This document shows, one piece after another, positions 45,581 to 55,386 of a stretch of 64,000 nucleotides of DNA. Below the pieces are notes generated by a model, which saw only the letters and a list, made by a program, of their open reading frames with translations, had not been told where the DNA came from and ran no database searches. Each line of letters starts with the position of its first letter. Within the stretch, counting starts at the first letter, position 1. The DNA comes from Actinomyces glycerinitolerans (GTDB taxonomy: Bacteria > Actinomycetota > Actinomycetes > Actinomycetales > Actinomycetaceae). The stretch covers positions 62,001 through 126,000 of the forward strand of contig NZ_FQTT01000014.1 of assembly GCF_900098745.1 (NCBI RefSeq). The letters run 5' to 3'. The position numbers and the translations under genes were made by a program.

Positions 45581-45714
45581 CGTCTGCTGCGACACTTCCC
45601 GGTCTACTGCGCCGCTTCGCCGTCTGCTACGCCACTTCGGGGTTAACAACGCCAGTTAACCGTCTGCTGAAGGCCCCTGGGGTATACAGCAGAGCGTTAA
45701 GTAGCGTTGTTAAC
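45581..45714 (+). repeat. 20-nt tandem units running into a 28-bp hairpin
   Basis: Units of exactly 20 nt at 45581, 45601, 45621, 45641 and a partial at 45661 (pattern CGTCTGCTACGCCACTTCGG). The last full and partial units (45642-45669) pair with 45687-45714 (24 of 28) around a 17-nt loop. Confidence 0.75.
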
Positions 45715-45865
45715 GCCCAGCCGGCGCACCAGACACCCCACGCCACCCACCCCACCCCATGCCATATCCCAGGACATCGGCAGCACTCCTGCCGCAGCCC
45801 GAGACAACCACCACACCCCAAACCTGAAGAACCGATAATCGGGGCCCGGTGAGGCGTCGAGCGGC

Positions 45866-46285
45866 TTAGGCGCCGGGAATGACTCCGGGAATGAGCATGG
45901 TTGTGCTCTGACGGCGCTGTGCCAAGGAGTGATCGCAGGTGACCAGTAGCCCGCCATGGGAGTGGGCCAACTCAGCCAGGTATGTGTCCGTGACTTGTTT
46001 GTGCCCATGAACGTCATTCATGTCGATGTCCGCATACGATGCGTCGTCCGGCCAAAAGGCCCATTGTTCCAGCAAATGGAGATGGTTCAAGGCGGCTTGT
46101 GATGTCTTTATGGAGTAACCGCAGCGGACCATGTACCGGCAATAGGCCCCCTCGGTGATGGGGCTGAGCACGAACGCCGCCTCATCCGGGCAGGACACCA
46201 GCCAGGCGCGAGCCGGATCGTGGTGTTCGTGCTCCGGAACCAGCAAAGCTATGAGGACATTGGCGTCCAAGAGATACGTAGTCAT
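45866..46285 (-). CDS. vapC: VapC-like PIN-domain toxin
   Basis: 139 residues. PIN acidic residues Asp7 (LLDANVL), Glu45 (SPITEGAY), Asp100 (VTDTYLAEL) and Asp118 (TCDHSLA) form the expected RNase centre. Such toxins cleave tRNA or rRNA when released from the antitoxin. Start ATG overlaps the vapB stop by 4 nt, the classic type II order antitoxin-toxin. Confidence 0.93.
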   Translation of the reverse strand: MTTYLLDANVLIALLVPEHEHHDPARAWLVSCPDEAAFVLSPITEGAYCRYMVRCGYSIKTSQAALNHLHLLEQWAFWPDDASYADIDMNDVHGHKQVTDTYLAELAHSHGGLLVTCDHSLAQRRQSTTMLIPGVIPGA

Positions 46286-46515
46286 TCGGAATCCGCCAGA
46301 AAGGCATCAACATCTGCCGCGGTGACCCGATGTCCAACATGCATGACCGGAAGATTGGTCTCGGGATCGATCTCTAGGGGCATCTCGGGCTCGAGTTGTT
46401 CTAAACCGCGACGCGTCAGATCCGCCACCAGCGAGGATATGGAAGTCTTCCTTTCCTCGGCGAGCCGTTTGATCTGGCTGTGTACGGCGGGTGGCAGATC
46501 GACGGTAGTGCGCAT
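46282..46515 (-). CDS. vapB: VapB-like ribbon-helix-helix antitoxin
   Basis: 77 residues starting MRTTVDLPPAVHSQIKRLAE, an RHH DNA-binding strand and helix, with an acidic C-terminal tail that would cover the PIN active site. A longer upstream frame is rejected because TATGAT lies 6 nt before this ATG (leaderless promoter) and the motif begins here. Expected to autoregulate through the inverted repeat at 46541-46568. Confidence 0.9.
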   Translation of the reverse strand: MRTTVDLPPAVHSQIKRLAEERKTSISSLVADLTRRGLEQLEPEMPLEIDPETNLPVMHVGHRVTAADVDAFLADSE

Positions 46516-46521
46516 GACTGC

Positions 46522-46527
46522 ATCATA
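46522..46527 (-). promoter_or_regulatory. -10 box of vapBC, leaderless
   Basis: TATGAT on the minus strand, 6 nt before the vapB ATG. The -35 position falls near the right arm of the neighbouring inverted repeat. Confidence 0.5.
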
Positions 46528-46540
46528 CAGTGATGTGTTA

Positions 46541-46568
46541 TGAGTGCACCAGGTGTCTGGTGCACTCA
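46541..46568. promoter_or_regulatory. 12-bp inverted repeat, candidate VapB operator or terminator
   Basis: TGAGTGCACCAG-GTGT-CTGGTGCACTCA. It lies 26 nt upstream of the vapB start and 16 nt after the stop of the upstream regulator gene on the same strand. No T-run, so operator is preferred, but both uses are possible. Confidence 0.55.
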
Positions 46569-46583
46569 CAGCGGGCGTCGCCG

Positions 46584-46886
46584 TCACTCGGCATCCAGCA
46601 AGGCGCGTAGCTGCTGGGTGTATTCGGCGAAGGCCGCGCGGCCTCGAGGCGTGAGCGAGACATACGTGGCGGGCATGCGCCCGGAGAAGGTCTTGTTCTG
46701 CTCCACGTACCCCGCCTCCTCCAGCCGTGACAGGTGGGTGGACAGGTTGCCCGCCGTCATGCCCAGCAGCTGGCGCAGACGGGGGAAGACCAGGGCGTCT
46801 CCCTGGGGGACCGCGGCCAGGGTGGCCATGATCCGCAGGCGGGACTGGGCGTGAATGACCGGGTCGAGCGGTTCGCTGGTGGGCAT
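46584..46886 (-). CDS. Winged-helix transcriptional regulator
   Basis: 100 residues from ATG 46886. LDPVIHAQSRLRIMATLAAV, then LRQLLGMTAGNLSTHLSRLE and a beta wing GRMPATYVSLTPRGRAAF identify the small MarR/PadR-like family (HTH_34 type). The gene starts 2 nt after the upstream membrane protein gene, an arrangement common for regulators controlling a partner membrane protein. Likely autoregulates the two-gene operon. Confidence 0.88.
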   Translation of the reverse strand: MPTSEPLDPVIHAQSRLRIMATLAAVPQGDALVFPRLRQLLGMTAGNLSTHLSRLEEAGYVEQNKTFSGRMPATYVSLTPRGRAAFAEYTQQLRALLDAE

Positions 46887-46888
46887 CG

Positions 46889-47563
46889 TCAGTCCCGCAC
46901 GGCTGCGCTCTGACGGCGGCCGAGGAGCGCCGTCAGGATCCCTGCCGCCAGGAGGCCACCTCCGCCGGCCAGGGCCATGATGGCCCACAGCGCGTGTCCG
47001 CCGACGACGGTGGCCGCTGTGGTGACTACCAGTATCCAGCCGCCGGTGACGGCCATCGTGGTCTCCTCCCAGATGGCGGCTCCGGCGAGGAACAGTACCC
47101 CGACCACCAGGCACGGCAGGGCGTTGGCGACGATTGAGCCCACATTCGCCGCCTGGGCGGTCCCCAGTTCGTTGAGGAATGCTCCCAGCCTGGCGGTGGT
47201 GGTGAAGGCCAGGATCATGCCGCCCGCCCAGGCCAGTCCGTACAGCATGCCGATCCAGGAGGTGCGGCCGCGCAGTCCGCGTGAGCGTCGGGCGATGTAT
47301 ACGCAGGTGAAGACGGCGGCGGCCGCCAGGCAGCCCATGAAGGCTAGCCAGGAATTGCGGGGGAGTTCATAATCGCCGCCCACGCTGAGACCGCAGACGC
47401 CGTACCCGATCAGCCAGGCCAGGCCCCAGGCGAGGTAGAGCGGGGCGGAGTGGACCTCCATGTGCCGTAGGTAGGCGGTTTGCTGCTCGCTGATGGTGGC
47501 GAGTGCGGCGGCGGGCTCGAGTCCGCCGTCTGCGTTGTTGGGGGAAACCGGTGTCGGGTCCAT
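46889..47563 (-). CDS. Six-helix membrane protein cotranscribed with the regulator
   Basis: 224 residues, about six hydrophobic segments after a 35-residue soluble N-terminus. No catalytic motif is recognised. SD AAGGAG. Pairing with the winged-helix gene downstream resembles many regulator/transporter-like pairs. Function unknown. Confidence 0.8.
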   Translation of the reverse strand: MDPTPVSPNNADGGLEPAAALATISEQQTAYLRHMEVHSAPLYLAWGLAWLIGYGVCGLSVGGDYELPRNSWLAFMGCLAAAAVFTCVYIARRSRGLRGRTSWIGMLYGLAWAGGMILAFTTTARLGAFLNELGTAQAANVGSIVANALPCLVVGVLFLAGAAIWEETTMAVTGGWILVVTTAATVVGGHALWAIMALAGGGGLLAAGILTALLGRRQSAAVRD

Positions 47564-47567
47564 GACT

Positions 47568-47647
47568 GCTCCTTAAGTAGAACAAAGTGGTTGGCCACGC
47601 AAACCGCTGCTTTAAGTGTACACGAACTAGTTTGTGACGCAAACCCA
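47568..47647 (-). promoter_or_regulatory. Tandem promoter repeat of the membrane protein/regulator operon
   Basis: On the minus strand a ~38-nt unit GGTTTGCGT...ACTTAA occurs twice. Each copy carries a -35-like TTTGCG and a -10-like TACACT (47615-47620, 17-nt spacing) or TACTTA. The block is less GC-rich than its surroundings. Candidate dual promoter or operator for the winged-helix regulator. Confidence 0.45.
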
Positions 47648-47786
47648 TGGTGCTCGGTCTGTTTTCATCGGTTGCGGCGCTCGTCGGGTGCGGCTCCGCC
47701 TCGACGCGGGCCGTGGCCGCACTTGGCCTCGGCCGGTTGACTCCCGTGGCGGCGGGTCTTCGACTTGGCCCCGCGCCGTCAGCACG

Positions 47787-47792
47787 TAAGAT
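47787..47792 (+). promoter_or_regulatory. -10 box of proS, leaderless
   Basis: TAAGAT, 7 nt before the GTG at 47800, with TTGGCC (47765-47770) as a possible -35 at 16-nt spacing. Confidence 0.5.
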
Positions 47793-47799
47793 CGGCCCC

Positions 47800-49638
47800 G
47801 TGCTTCAGACCATGTCCAAGGCCTTCATCCGAACCCTGCGCGAGGACCCCGCCGACGCGGAGGTAGACAGCCACAAGCTGCTGGTGCGCGCCGGCTACAT
47901 CCGCCGTACCGCCCCGGGCGTCTACACCTGGTTGCCGCTCGGCCTGCGCACCCTGCGCAAGATCGAGGCGATCGTCCGCGAGGAGATGGACACCATCTCC
48001 CAGGAGGTGCTCTTCCCGGCACTGCTGCCCGCGGAGCCCTACAAGGCCACCGGCCGCTGGGACGACTACGGGCCCACCCTGTTCAAGCTGACCGACCGCA
48101 AGGACGCGGACTACCTGCTGGCACCCACGCACGAGGAGATGTTCACCCTCCTGGTCAAGGACCTGTACTCCTCGTACAAGGACCTGCCGGTGTCCATCTA
48201 CCAGATCCAGACGAAGTACCGTGACGAGGCCCGCCCGCGCGCCGGCGTCATCCGCGGCCGCGAGTTCGTCATGAAGGACTCCTACTCCTTCGACATCGAC
48301 GACGCCGGCCTGGAGGCCTCCTACCAGGCGCACCGCGCCGTCTACCAGCGGATCTTCAAGCGGCTGGGCCTGGAGTACGTGATCGTCAACGCCATGAGCG
48401 GTGCCATGGGCGGCTCCCACTCCGAGGAGTTTCTGCATCCCTCGCCCATCGGTGAGGACACCTTCGTGCGTACCGACGGCGGCTACGCGGCCAACGCGGA
48501 GGCGGTTACCACGCCGGTGCCCGCGGACGTGGACGCCTCCGGGGTCGGTCCCGCCCATGAGGTGGATACGCCCGACACCCCCACCATCGAAACCCTGGTC
48601 GACTTCGTCAATGCTGAACACCCACGCGCCGACGGGCGCGCCTGGACCGCCGCGGACACGCTCAAGAACGTCGTCGTAGCCCTGACTCATCCCGGCGGTG
48701 AGCGGGAGCTGCTGGTCGTCGGTATTCCCGGGGACCGCGACGTCGACATGCGGCGCCTGGAGGCCGCCGTCGCCCCCGCCGAGGTGGAGATGGCCACCGA
48801 CTCCGACTTCGCCGCCCACCCCGAGCTGGTGCGCGGCTACATCGGCCCCGCCGTCATCGGCCCCAATTCGCCGAAGCGCCGCGTGGAGCGGGACGCGGAG
48901 GGCAATGAGGTGCTCACCGGCTCGGTGCGCTACCTGCTGGACCCGCGGGTGGTGCCCGGCACCGCCTGGGTCACCGGTGCCAACGCCCCCCAGCGGCACG
49001 TGCTCGACCTGGTGGCCGGCCGCGACTTCACCGCCGACGGCACCATCGAGGCCGCCGAGGTGCGTGAGGGCGACCCCGCCCCCGACGGCTCCGGCCCCCT
49101 GCACCTGGCCCGCGGCATCGAGCTCGGGCACATCTTCGCCCTGGGACGCAAGTACGCGCGCGCCCTGGACCTGACCGTGCTGGATGAGAACGGCAAGTCC
49201 CGCATCGTCACCATGGGCTCCTACGGCATCGGCGTCACCCGCGCCCTGGCGGCCCTGGCCGAGTCCAACCACGACGAGCAGGGCCTGGCCTGGCCCATCC
49301 AGGTTGCCCCCTACCAGGTGCAGGTCCTGGCCACCGGCAAGGACGACGCCGTCTTCGAGGCCGCCGCATCCCTCGCCGCCGCGCTGGACGGGGCCGGGGT
49401 GGAGGTCCTGTACGACGACCGCCGCAGGGTCAGCGCCGGCGTGAAGTTCAAGGACGCCGAGCTGCTCGGCATGCCCTTCATCGTGGTGGTCGGGCGCGAC
49501 CTGGCCAAGAACGGCACCGTGGAGATCCGCGACCGCCGCAGCGGCGAGCGGGTTTCCGTGCCGGTGGCGCAGGCCGCCGACCGCGTGCGCGAACTGGTGC
49601 AGGCGGCGCTGGCCGGGGACGATGCCGCCCGCCCATAG
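47800..49638 (+). CDS. proS: Prolyl-tRNA synthetase (bacterial type)
   Basis: Charges tRNA-Pro. 612 residues from GTG 47800. Class II core motifs ([50 protein letters not shown]), a YbaK-like editing insertion at about 235-410, and the C-terminal anticodon-binding domain. The frame is open 51 codons upstream but the promoter at 47787 and the family N-terminus favour this start; ATG 47812 is an alternative. Its last 17 nt overlap the next gene. Confidence 0.96.
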   Translation: MLQTMSKAFIRTLREDPADAEVDSHKLLVRAGYIRRTAPGVYTWLPLGLRTLRKIEAIVREEMDTISQEVLFPALLPAEPYKATGRWDDYGPTLFKLTDRKDADYLLAPTHEEMFTLLVKDLYSSYKDLPVSIYQIQTKYRDEARPRAGVIRGREFVMKDSYSFDIDDAGLEASYQAHRAVYQRIFKRLGLEYVIVNAMSGAMGGSHSEEFLHPSPIGEDTFVRTDGGYAANAEAVTTPVPADVDASGVGPAHEVDTPDTPTIETLVDFVNAEHPRADGRAWTAADTLKNVVVALTHPGGERELLVVGIPGDRDVDMRRLEAAVAPAEVEMATDSDFAAHPELVRGYIGPAVIGPNSPKRRVERDAEGNEVLTGSVRYLLDPRVVPGTAWVTGANAPQRHVLDLVAGRDFTADGTIEAAEVREGDPAPDGSGPLHLARGIELGHIFALGRKYARALDLTVLDENGKSRIVTMGSYGIGVTRALAALAESNHDEQGLAWPIQVAPYQVQVLATGKDDAVFEAAASLAAALDGAGVEVLYDDRRRVSAGVKFKDAELLGMPFIVVVGRDLAKNGTVEIRDRRSGERVSVPVAQAADRVRELVQAALAGDDAARP

Positions 49639-52543
49639 CGGGGCGATCCGCCCGCCGCGCCCGCTGTCCGATTGGACTCTGACGGCGAACTTGCGCGGCT
49701 ATCAGGTGGACATGCTGCGCGCCGTGGATCCCGTCGACGGCGCGCGTCTGCACCTGGTGGCGCCACCGGGATCCGGCAAGACACTGATTGGCCTGGCCCT
49801 CGCGCGCGCCAACGGGCGGCGGGCTCTCGTACTGACCCCCACCACCCTGATCCGTCAGCAGTGGTGTGAGCAGGCCAGGGGGCACTTACGCGACGTCGAC
49901 GGCCGCCCGCCACGCGTGCGCGACCATGTGAGCGACGGCGAAGATGCATCCCTAGACGACTACGGCTCCACGGTCCCCGCAGACCTGACGGTACTGACCT
50001 ACCAGTCCCTGGCCGTGGTCGACACCGCCGCGCCCTGGCGGGCGGCCGCTCGAGAGCGCTGGCTCGAGGAACTCGCTGACTCCGGACAGGCTCCGGGCGG
50101 CGCCGAGGCGTGGCTGGAGGACCTGGCCGCGAAGAACCCTGCGGCCTACCGCTCCGGCATCTCCCGTCGAGCCTCCGCCGTTCGCGCCTCGCTGGCCTCG
50201 CTGGACGCCGATCACCTGGCCTCCCTGCTGCATCCGACGGCCCGGGCTCGGATCGACGCGCTGGTGAAGGCGGGCGTGGCCACCGTCGTCGTCGATGAAT
50301 GTCACCATCTGCGCGCCCACTGGGCGGCCGTCATCCATTACCTGCTGGCCCGTCTCGACTCGGTCGGCGCCCGTCCCACCCTTATCGGGCTCACCGCCAC
50401 GCTCCCGTCTGTGGAGGATCGTTCCCGCAGCCGGTACCAAGCGCTGCTGGGCGAGGTCGACTACGAGATCCCGGTTCCCGCCGTAGTTCGTGCCGGCTGT
50501 CTCGCACCGAGCCGCAGCCTGGTGCGCTTCACCCTCCCGGATCAACAGGAACGGGCATTCCTGGCCGACGCCGGTGCCGAGTTGGACCATCGCCTCGATG
50601 AGCTCCTGCTGGCCCCGGACGGTGTGGACTTCCTGGTGCACACCGTGGCGCCTCCCGTGGATGATCTGCCCGAGCCGACGGCCACCGACGACGACGCCCT
50701 CACCGTCCGCCTGGTAGCCGGCTTTGACGCCGATCCGCAGGCCGCCATCGCGGCCGGAGCACTGCTGCGCGACCGCCTGGGCGAATATGTCCCCACCGAG
50801 CAGACGACGGCGCTGGTGCCTCTCCTGCCGGCCACCCGCGTGCTGGACGTGGTCGAGAACCTGGAACTGCTCGGCCGGTACGCGTTGACCCGGCTGCTGC
50901 CCGTCCCGGGGCGCCGCCGTCAGTGGCAGGATGTCAAGGAGCTGTTGGCCGGCTACGGCTACCGGCTCACCGACTCCGGACTGCGTCCCGGCCGCTCGCC
51001 ACAGGACGCGATATGCGCGGCATCCAGGGCGAAGGATGTAGCCGTCGTGGACATCCTGCACGCCGAACACGCTTGCCTTGGGGACAGGCTGCGCGCCGTG
51101 GTGGTCACCGATGCGGCCGAGCGCTCGGCCGCCCACCGCGCTCTGGACGTCCTCGGACCGCCCACCGGCTCGGAGGAACGGGCCTCACGCGGCGGTGCAT
51201 TGCGCTGTTACATGACGATCCTGGCCGACGCCCTGGTGCGTGAACTGCACCCCGTGCTTCTGACCGGCCGACACTTGCAACTCGCCTCGGCCGACCACGA
51301 GCTGCTCGACCGTTTGCGTGCCGACACCGGATTGGAACTGCCCGCAATCGACGACGGCTGGACTCTGCGCGTGCAGGGCGTGGGTGCTGGCACCGCTCGA
51401 CTCGTGCGCGCCGTGAGCACGCTGATGGACCGGGGAGCCGTGCAGCTCGTCGTCGGCACCCGCGGCCTGTTGGGGGAGGGGTGGGACTGCCCGGCCGTCA
51501 ACACCCTGATCGACTTGACCACCGTGACCACCGCCACTTCCGTTCAGCAGCTGCGCGGGCGCACGCTGCGGCTCGACTCCGCCTGGCCCGACAAGACCGC
51601 CCACAACTGGTCCGTCACCTGCCTGCTGCCCCGCCGGGCGGGAGCGGGCCCCGGAGGCGACCTGGACCGGCTCCGGCGACGCCACGAATACCTGTGGAGT
51701 GCCGTCCCCGATCCCGAGGCCGGTACCGCCGCCATTCGCACCGGGCTGGACGCCGCCCTGGAACCGCACCAGCGCCGCCTGCTCGGCGCCGTCGCGGGCG
51801 GCGCAGATGCCGACATTGTCGGTGCCCTCAATGCCGCGACGGTGCTCGGCCCCCGCGAGTGGGAGCGACGTGCCTGGAGCACCCCGCCGTCCGCCACCGT
51901 CGCAGAGGAGCGCGTTTCGGCACTCGAGAGCCTGGGCGAGGAGGCGCAGACGGTGGTACTGACCGCCGAGGACGGGTTGCTACGGCGCGGCGATCCCGCC
52001 GAGCTGTGGTACGGCGCAGCGTGTAGCGTCCTGGCCGGACTCATCGCCGCCGATCGCATTGACGCCGATGCCGGTATCGGGGCCCTCAGCCTGACGGAGG
52101 CCGGCGCGTCGCGCATCGCCTTCACCGGCGGGGCCGCCGCCGACCGCAGACTGGCAGCGGACACCCTCGTCGAACTGGTATCCGCACCGAAGCACCGTCC
52201 ACGGTTCGTGCTCGAGGTGCCCCGCTGGACCCTGCGCGTGACCACCCCGCCCGGGAGGCTGCGACGACTGCTCGCCCGCGGCCTGGACGCCCTGGACCGG
52301 GTACGCGGACGCGACCGCCTGTACCTGGCGGTACCGCGCACCCTGGGGCGATCCCGACGGGTGGTCACGGCCTTCGTCGAGTCCTGGAGTTTGCAGACCG
52401 GTCCTTGTCGCCTGCGCCTGGTGCGTGAAGAGGGGGACCTGCACGCCCTGGTCGCGGCGCGGGGACCACTGGGCGCCGGCGAACTGGTGCATGCCGTGCG
52501 TGAACGCGCCTGGATCGATGCTCCGCCCCCTCAGGCGGAGTAG
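49622..52543 (+). CDS. Large SF2 DEAD/DEAH-type helicase, uncharacterised
   Basis: 973 residues. RecA1: APPGSGKT (47-54), [11 protein letters not shown] (71-81), DECHH (225-229), GLTATLP (256-262). RecA2: [13 protein letters not shown] (about 610-623) and [13 protein letters not shown] (about 640-652). A ~260-residue interdomain region (270-530) and a ~320-residue C-terminal region have no recognised domain. The GEGWDxP and QxxGRxxR motifs resemble XPB/type-III-restriction-like helicases. The ATG lies inside the end of proS (17-nt overlap), so it is probably cotranscribed. Role unknown: DNA repair, RNA remodelling and defence are all possible. Confidence 0.85.
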   Translation: MPPAHSGAIRPPRPLSDWTLTANLRGYQVDMLRAVDPVDGARLHLVAPPGSGKTLIGLALARANGRRALVLTPTTLIRQQWCEQARGHLRDVDGRPPRVRDHVSDGEDASLDDYGSTVPADLTVLTYQSLAVVDTAAPWRAAARERWLEELADSGQAPGGAEAWLEDLAAKNPAAYRSGISRRASAVRASLASLDADHLASLLHPTARARIDALVKAGVATVVVDECHHLRAHWAAVIHYLLARLDSVGARPTLIGLTATLPSVEDRSRSRYQALLGEVDYEIPVPAVVRAGCLAPSRSLVRFTLPDQQERAFLADAGAELDHRLDELLLAPDGVDFLVHTVAPPVDDLPEPTATDDDALTVRLVAGFDADPQAAIAAGALLRDRLGEYVPTEQTTALVPLLPATRVLDVVENLELLGRYALTRLLPVPGRRRQWQDVKELLAGYGYRLTDSGLRPGRSPQDAICAASRAKDVAVVDILHAEHACLGDRLRAVVVTDAAERSAAHRALDVLGPPTGSEERASRGGALRCYMTILADALVRELHPVLLTGRHLQLASADHELLDRLRADTGLELPAIDDGWTLRVQGVGAGTARLVRAVSTLMDRGAVQLVVGTRGLLGEGWDCPAVNTLIDLTTVTTATSVQQLRGRTLRLDSAWPDKTAHNWSVTCLLPRRAGAGPGGDLDRLRRRHEYLWSAVPDPEAGTAAIRTGLDAALEPHQRRLLGAVAGGADADIVGALNAATVLGPREWERRAWSTPPSATVAEERVSALESLGEEAQTVVLTAEDGLLRRGDPAELWYGAACSVLAGLIAADRIDADAGIGALSLTEAGASRIAFTGGAAADRRLAADTLVELVSAPKHRPRFVLEVPRWTLRVTTPPGRLRRLLARGLDALDRVRGRDRLYLAVPRTLGRSRRVVTAFVESWSLQTGPCRLRLVREEGDLHALVAARGPLGAGELVHAVRERAWIDAPPPQAE

Positions 52544-53568
52544 CCGGGCAGCGGGTCGTCCGCGGCGGCGCCCCACGCGCGGGCACGCTCCGCCGCATAC
52601 AGGGCCGCGTCGATCGCCGCCTCGGTGGCCTCGCCGCCCGCCGGGGCGACCTGCGCCAGTTCCGTCTCCTCCACCCGCAGCCACGCCTGCCGCGCCCAAG
52701 TGACGTCCAGGGAGGTGGCGGAGTCCGCCGCCTGCGTCGGGGCGGCGTAGGCCGCCAGCCGCGTGTCCTCCCCGCCCAGCGCCAGCGACGCGCTGATGAC
52801 CGCCTTGGTGTAGACCACGTCCGCCTCGGCACGGGTGCGGGCCTCGTCACTCGAACGCGCGGCCACCTCCTCCAGCGCATAGCGGGTCGCGTCGTAGGCG
52901 GCCAGCAGCACGCCGGGCAGCGCCTCGGCCAGGGCCGAGGCGTCACGGCCGCTCACCTCCACCGCATCCGCATTGAGCGTGCGCGCCTGAAGCGACCACG
53001 CCACCGCCAGGGCGGCGTACAGCCGTGCCGTCGCGGCATCCTCGCAGGCGGCCGCCGCCGCACGCGCCTGCCCCAACCCGTCGGTCAGGGCGGAGACCAG
53101 GTCGTCGACGTCGGCATCCGCGGCGGCCGACGGCGCAGGGGAGACCGTCTCATAGGTGGTGGGCACCGGCGTCGCCCACGGGTCCCACACCCCGCCCAGG
53201 GCCTCCAACTGGGTCCGAGCCGCCACGGCGATCGCATCCGCCTGGGCGGACTGCTGCCCGCCCGAGCGGGCGACCACGTCCGCCGTTGAGCCGATCAGCG
53301 TCGTCTGTCGGGCCAGCGCGTCCCGCATCGCCTCCTGAGCGGGCACCGTCGGCAGCGAGGCGGGCGAACCCTCACCCAGGCGCACCCCACAGGCGGCGGT
53401 CGCGGCCACCGCCGCCGCCAGCGCTCCCGCCCGGCGCAGCAGCACCCGGCGGGGGAGCGCACCCACCGGAGCCGATCCGGGCCGGTGTGAACCGCCGGCG
53501 TAGGCGGCACGGCATGCGGCAGGCTCTGGGGAGGGCGCGGCGGAATCGGTGGCGGGCGTCGGTGTCAC
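52531..53568 (-). CDS. DUF4439 family exported lipoprotein-like protein
   Basis: 345 residues. Arg-rich n-region with two RR pairs (40-41, 45-46), a hydrophobic stretch, and Cys60 that could be lipidated, as in Tat or Sec lipoproteins. The C-terminal ~150 residues are an Ala-rich ferritin-like helical bundle of DUF4439 type (LYAALAVAWSLQARTLNADAV, EDTRLAAYAAPTQAAD). An equivalent gene (Rv2844) sits at the same place in mycobacteria. GTG start with GAGGA. Stop codons of this gene and the helicase overlap tail to tail. Function unknown. Confidence 0.82.
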   Translation of the reverse strand: MTPTPATDSAAPSPEPAACRAAYAGGSHRPGSAPVGALPRRVLLRRAGALAAAVAATAACGVRLGEGSPASLPTVPAQEAMRDALARQTTLIGSTADVVARSGGQQSAQADAIAVAARTQLEALGGVWDPWATPVPTTYETVSPAPSAAADADVDDLVSALTDGLGQARAAAAACEDAATARLYAALAVAWSLQARTLNADAVEVSGRDASALAEALPGVLLAAYDATRYALEEVAARSSDEARTRAEADVVYTKAVISASLALGGEDTRLAAYAAPTQAADSATSLDVTWARQAWLRVEETELAQVAPAGGEATEAAIDAALYAAERARAWGAAADDPLPGYSA

Positions 53569-53676
53569 GTGGTCATCCTCGCATGGGCGGGTAGCATGGT
53601 GGCGATCAACCGATCCGACTTGAAGAACTCAGACACAATCCGCCCCCACCGGGCCCATTACGGGAGGAACCTCCAT

Positions 53677-54144
53677 ATGACCGACGCGTCCGCCCGGAGC
53701 CAGGAGCAAAGCCTGCATCAGCTACTCGCCCCCGTCGTCGAGCAGACCGGGCTCTTCCTGGAGGACGTGCGCCTGGCGCGGGCCGGCAAGTACACCACGC
53801 TGCGCGTGGTCGTCGACCTTCCCGACGGACCCGGCGACCTCGACCTGGACACCCTCGGCGAGGCCACCCGCGCGATCTCCGACGCCGTCGACGCCGCCGA
53901 CCCGGTCGCAGGCCAGTACACGTTGGAGGTGTCGACCCCCGGCGCCGAGCGGGAACTGCACACACCCCGCCACTTCCGCCGCGCCGTCGGCCACCGCGCG
54001 GTAGTCACCACCGCCGAGGAACAGGCCCTGGAGGGCGAGGTCACCGCCGCCGACGCCGACACCGTCACCCTCACCGTCGACGACTCGCCCCGCACCATCG
54101 CGCTCGCGGACATCGCCACCGCCCGTATGGTCGTGAGCATGTAA
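53677..54144 (+). CDS. rimP: Ribosome maturation factor RimP
   Basis: Needed for 30S assembly. 155 residues from ATG 53677, 8 nt after GGGAGGA. LRVVVDLPDGPGDLDLDTLGEATRAIS and YTLEVSTPGAERELHTPRHF are family signatures. First gene of the rimP-nusA-ylxR-infB cluster. Confidence 0.95.
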   Translation: MTDASARSQEQSLHQLLAPVVEQTGLFLEDVRLARAGKYTTLRVVVDLPDGPGDLDLDTLGEATRAISDAVDAADPVAGQYTLEVSTPGAERELHTPRHFRRAVGHRAVVTTAEEQALEGEVTAADADTVTLTVDDSPRTIALADIATARMVVSM

Positions 54145-54229
54145 GCGGCCCCAGCCCCGCCCCGGCGCCCCGCCCGGACCCAGCCGGCGACGCCGACCGC
54201 ACCCAGACGAGACAAAGGAATTAGGAATC

Positions 54230-55276
54230 ATGGACATCAACATGCCGGAGCTGCGCGGCGCAGCCGACGAGCTGGGCATCGACCTGGACAATCTGCTGCC
54301 CGCCATTGAGGACGCCATCCTGGGCGCATACAGCAAGGTCCCCGGCGCCATCCGCGGCGCCCACGTGGAGATCGACCGCAAGACCGGGCACATGACCGTA
54401 CTCGCCCCGGAGGTCGACGAGAACGACGAGCCCACCGGCGAGTACTTCGACGACACCCCCGACGACTTCGGCCGCATCGCCCAGGCCACCGCCCGCTCGG
54501 TGATCGTGCAGCGCATCCAGGACCGGCGCGACTTCGAGGTCCTGGGCGCCTTCAAGGACAAGGCCGGCGAGCTCATCTCCGGAACCGTCGAGCAGGGCCG
54601 CGACCCGCGCCTGGTCTACGTGCGCCTGGACGACGAGCACGAGGGCATCATGCCGCCGCACGAGCAGGTGCCCGGTGAGCGCTACCGGCACGGCGACCGC
54701 ATCCGCGCCTACGTCACCGAGGTGTCCCGTGGGCCCAAGGGAGCCCAGATCATCCTCTCGCGCACCCACCCGGGCATGGTGCGGGGACTGTTCGAGCGCG
54801 AGGTCCCGGAGATCGCCTCCGGTGACGTGCAGATCGTCTCGGTCGCCCGCGAGGCCGGGCACCGCACCAAGGTCGCGGTCAGCGCGCGGGTGCGCGGCGT
54901 GAACGCCAAGGGCGCCTGTATCGGCCCGATGGGGCAGCGAGTGCGCGCGGTCATGGCCGAGCTGGGCGGGGAGAAGATCGACATCGTCGACTACTCCGAG
55001 GACCCGGCCCGCTTCGTCGCCAACGCCCTGTCGCCCGCGCGCGTCTCCTCCGTCACCGTGCTCGACGCCGAGGAGCGCTCCGCCCGCGCCATCGTCCCCG
55101 ACTTCCAGCTGTCGCTGGCGATCGGCAAGGAGGGGCAGAACGCTCGCCTGGCGGCCCGGCTGACGGGATGGAAGATCGACATTCACGCCGACACCGAGTC
55201 CGGTGAGGTGACTCCCGGCCACGACTCCCGTGCCGACGACGTGACTGGTCCCTCAGCGCCCGGCGCTGAGGACTGA
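54230..55276 (+). CDS. nusA: Transcription termination/antitermination protein NusA
   Basis: 348 residues: N-terminal RNAP-binding domain, S1 domain (about 130-200), and KH1/KH2 ([40 protein letters not shown]). The C-terminal acidic repeats of proteobacterial NusA are absent, as usual for actinobacteria. SD AAAGGAATTAGGA. Confidence 0.97.
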   Translation: MDINMPELRGAADELGIDLDNLLPAIEDAILGAYSKVPGAIRGAHVEIDRKTGHMTVLAPEVDENDEPTGEYFDDTPDDFGRIAQATARSVIVQRIQDRRDFEVLGAFKDKAGELISGTVEQGRDPRLVYVRLDDEHEGIMPPHEQVPGERYRHGDRIRAYVTEVSRGPKGAQIILSRTHPGMVRGLFEREVPEIASGDVQIVSVAREAGHRTKVAVSARVRGVNAKGACIGPMGQRVRAVMAELGGEKIDIVDYSEDPARFVANALSPARVSSVTVLDAEERSARAIVPDFQLSLAIGKEGQNARLAARLTGWKIDIHADTESGEVTPGHDSRADDVTGPSAPGAED

Positions 55277-55386
55277 CGCCCAACCCGGTTACACTTGCTT
55301 TCGGCCTGCCTACGGGCAAGCGTCGGGCCCCGGCTCGGCGCTCCGCGGCGGGCAGTCGACAGCGAGCGGAAGGACGCGGCCAGCCG

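Larger units (their letters stand above)
44575..45865. other. 1.29-kb non-coding region with repeats
   Basis: No intact gene. It holds a transposase remnant, the second 36-nt repeat, arrays III and IV, a 27-bp inverted-repeat element and a 20-nt tandem repeat ending in a hairpin (listed separately). Palindrome CCGATAATCGG occurs at 44869-44879 and 45832-45842. Confidence 0.7.
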
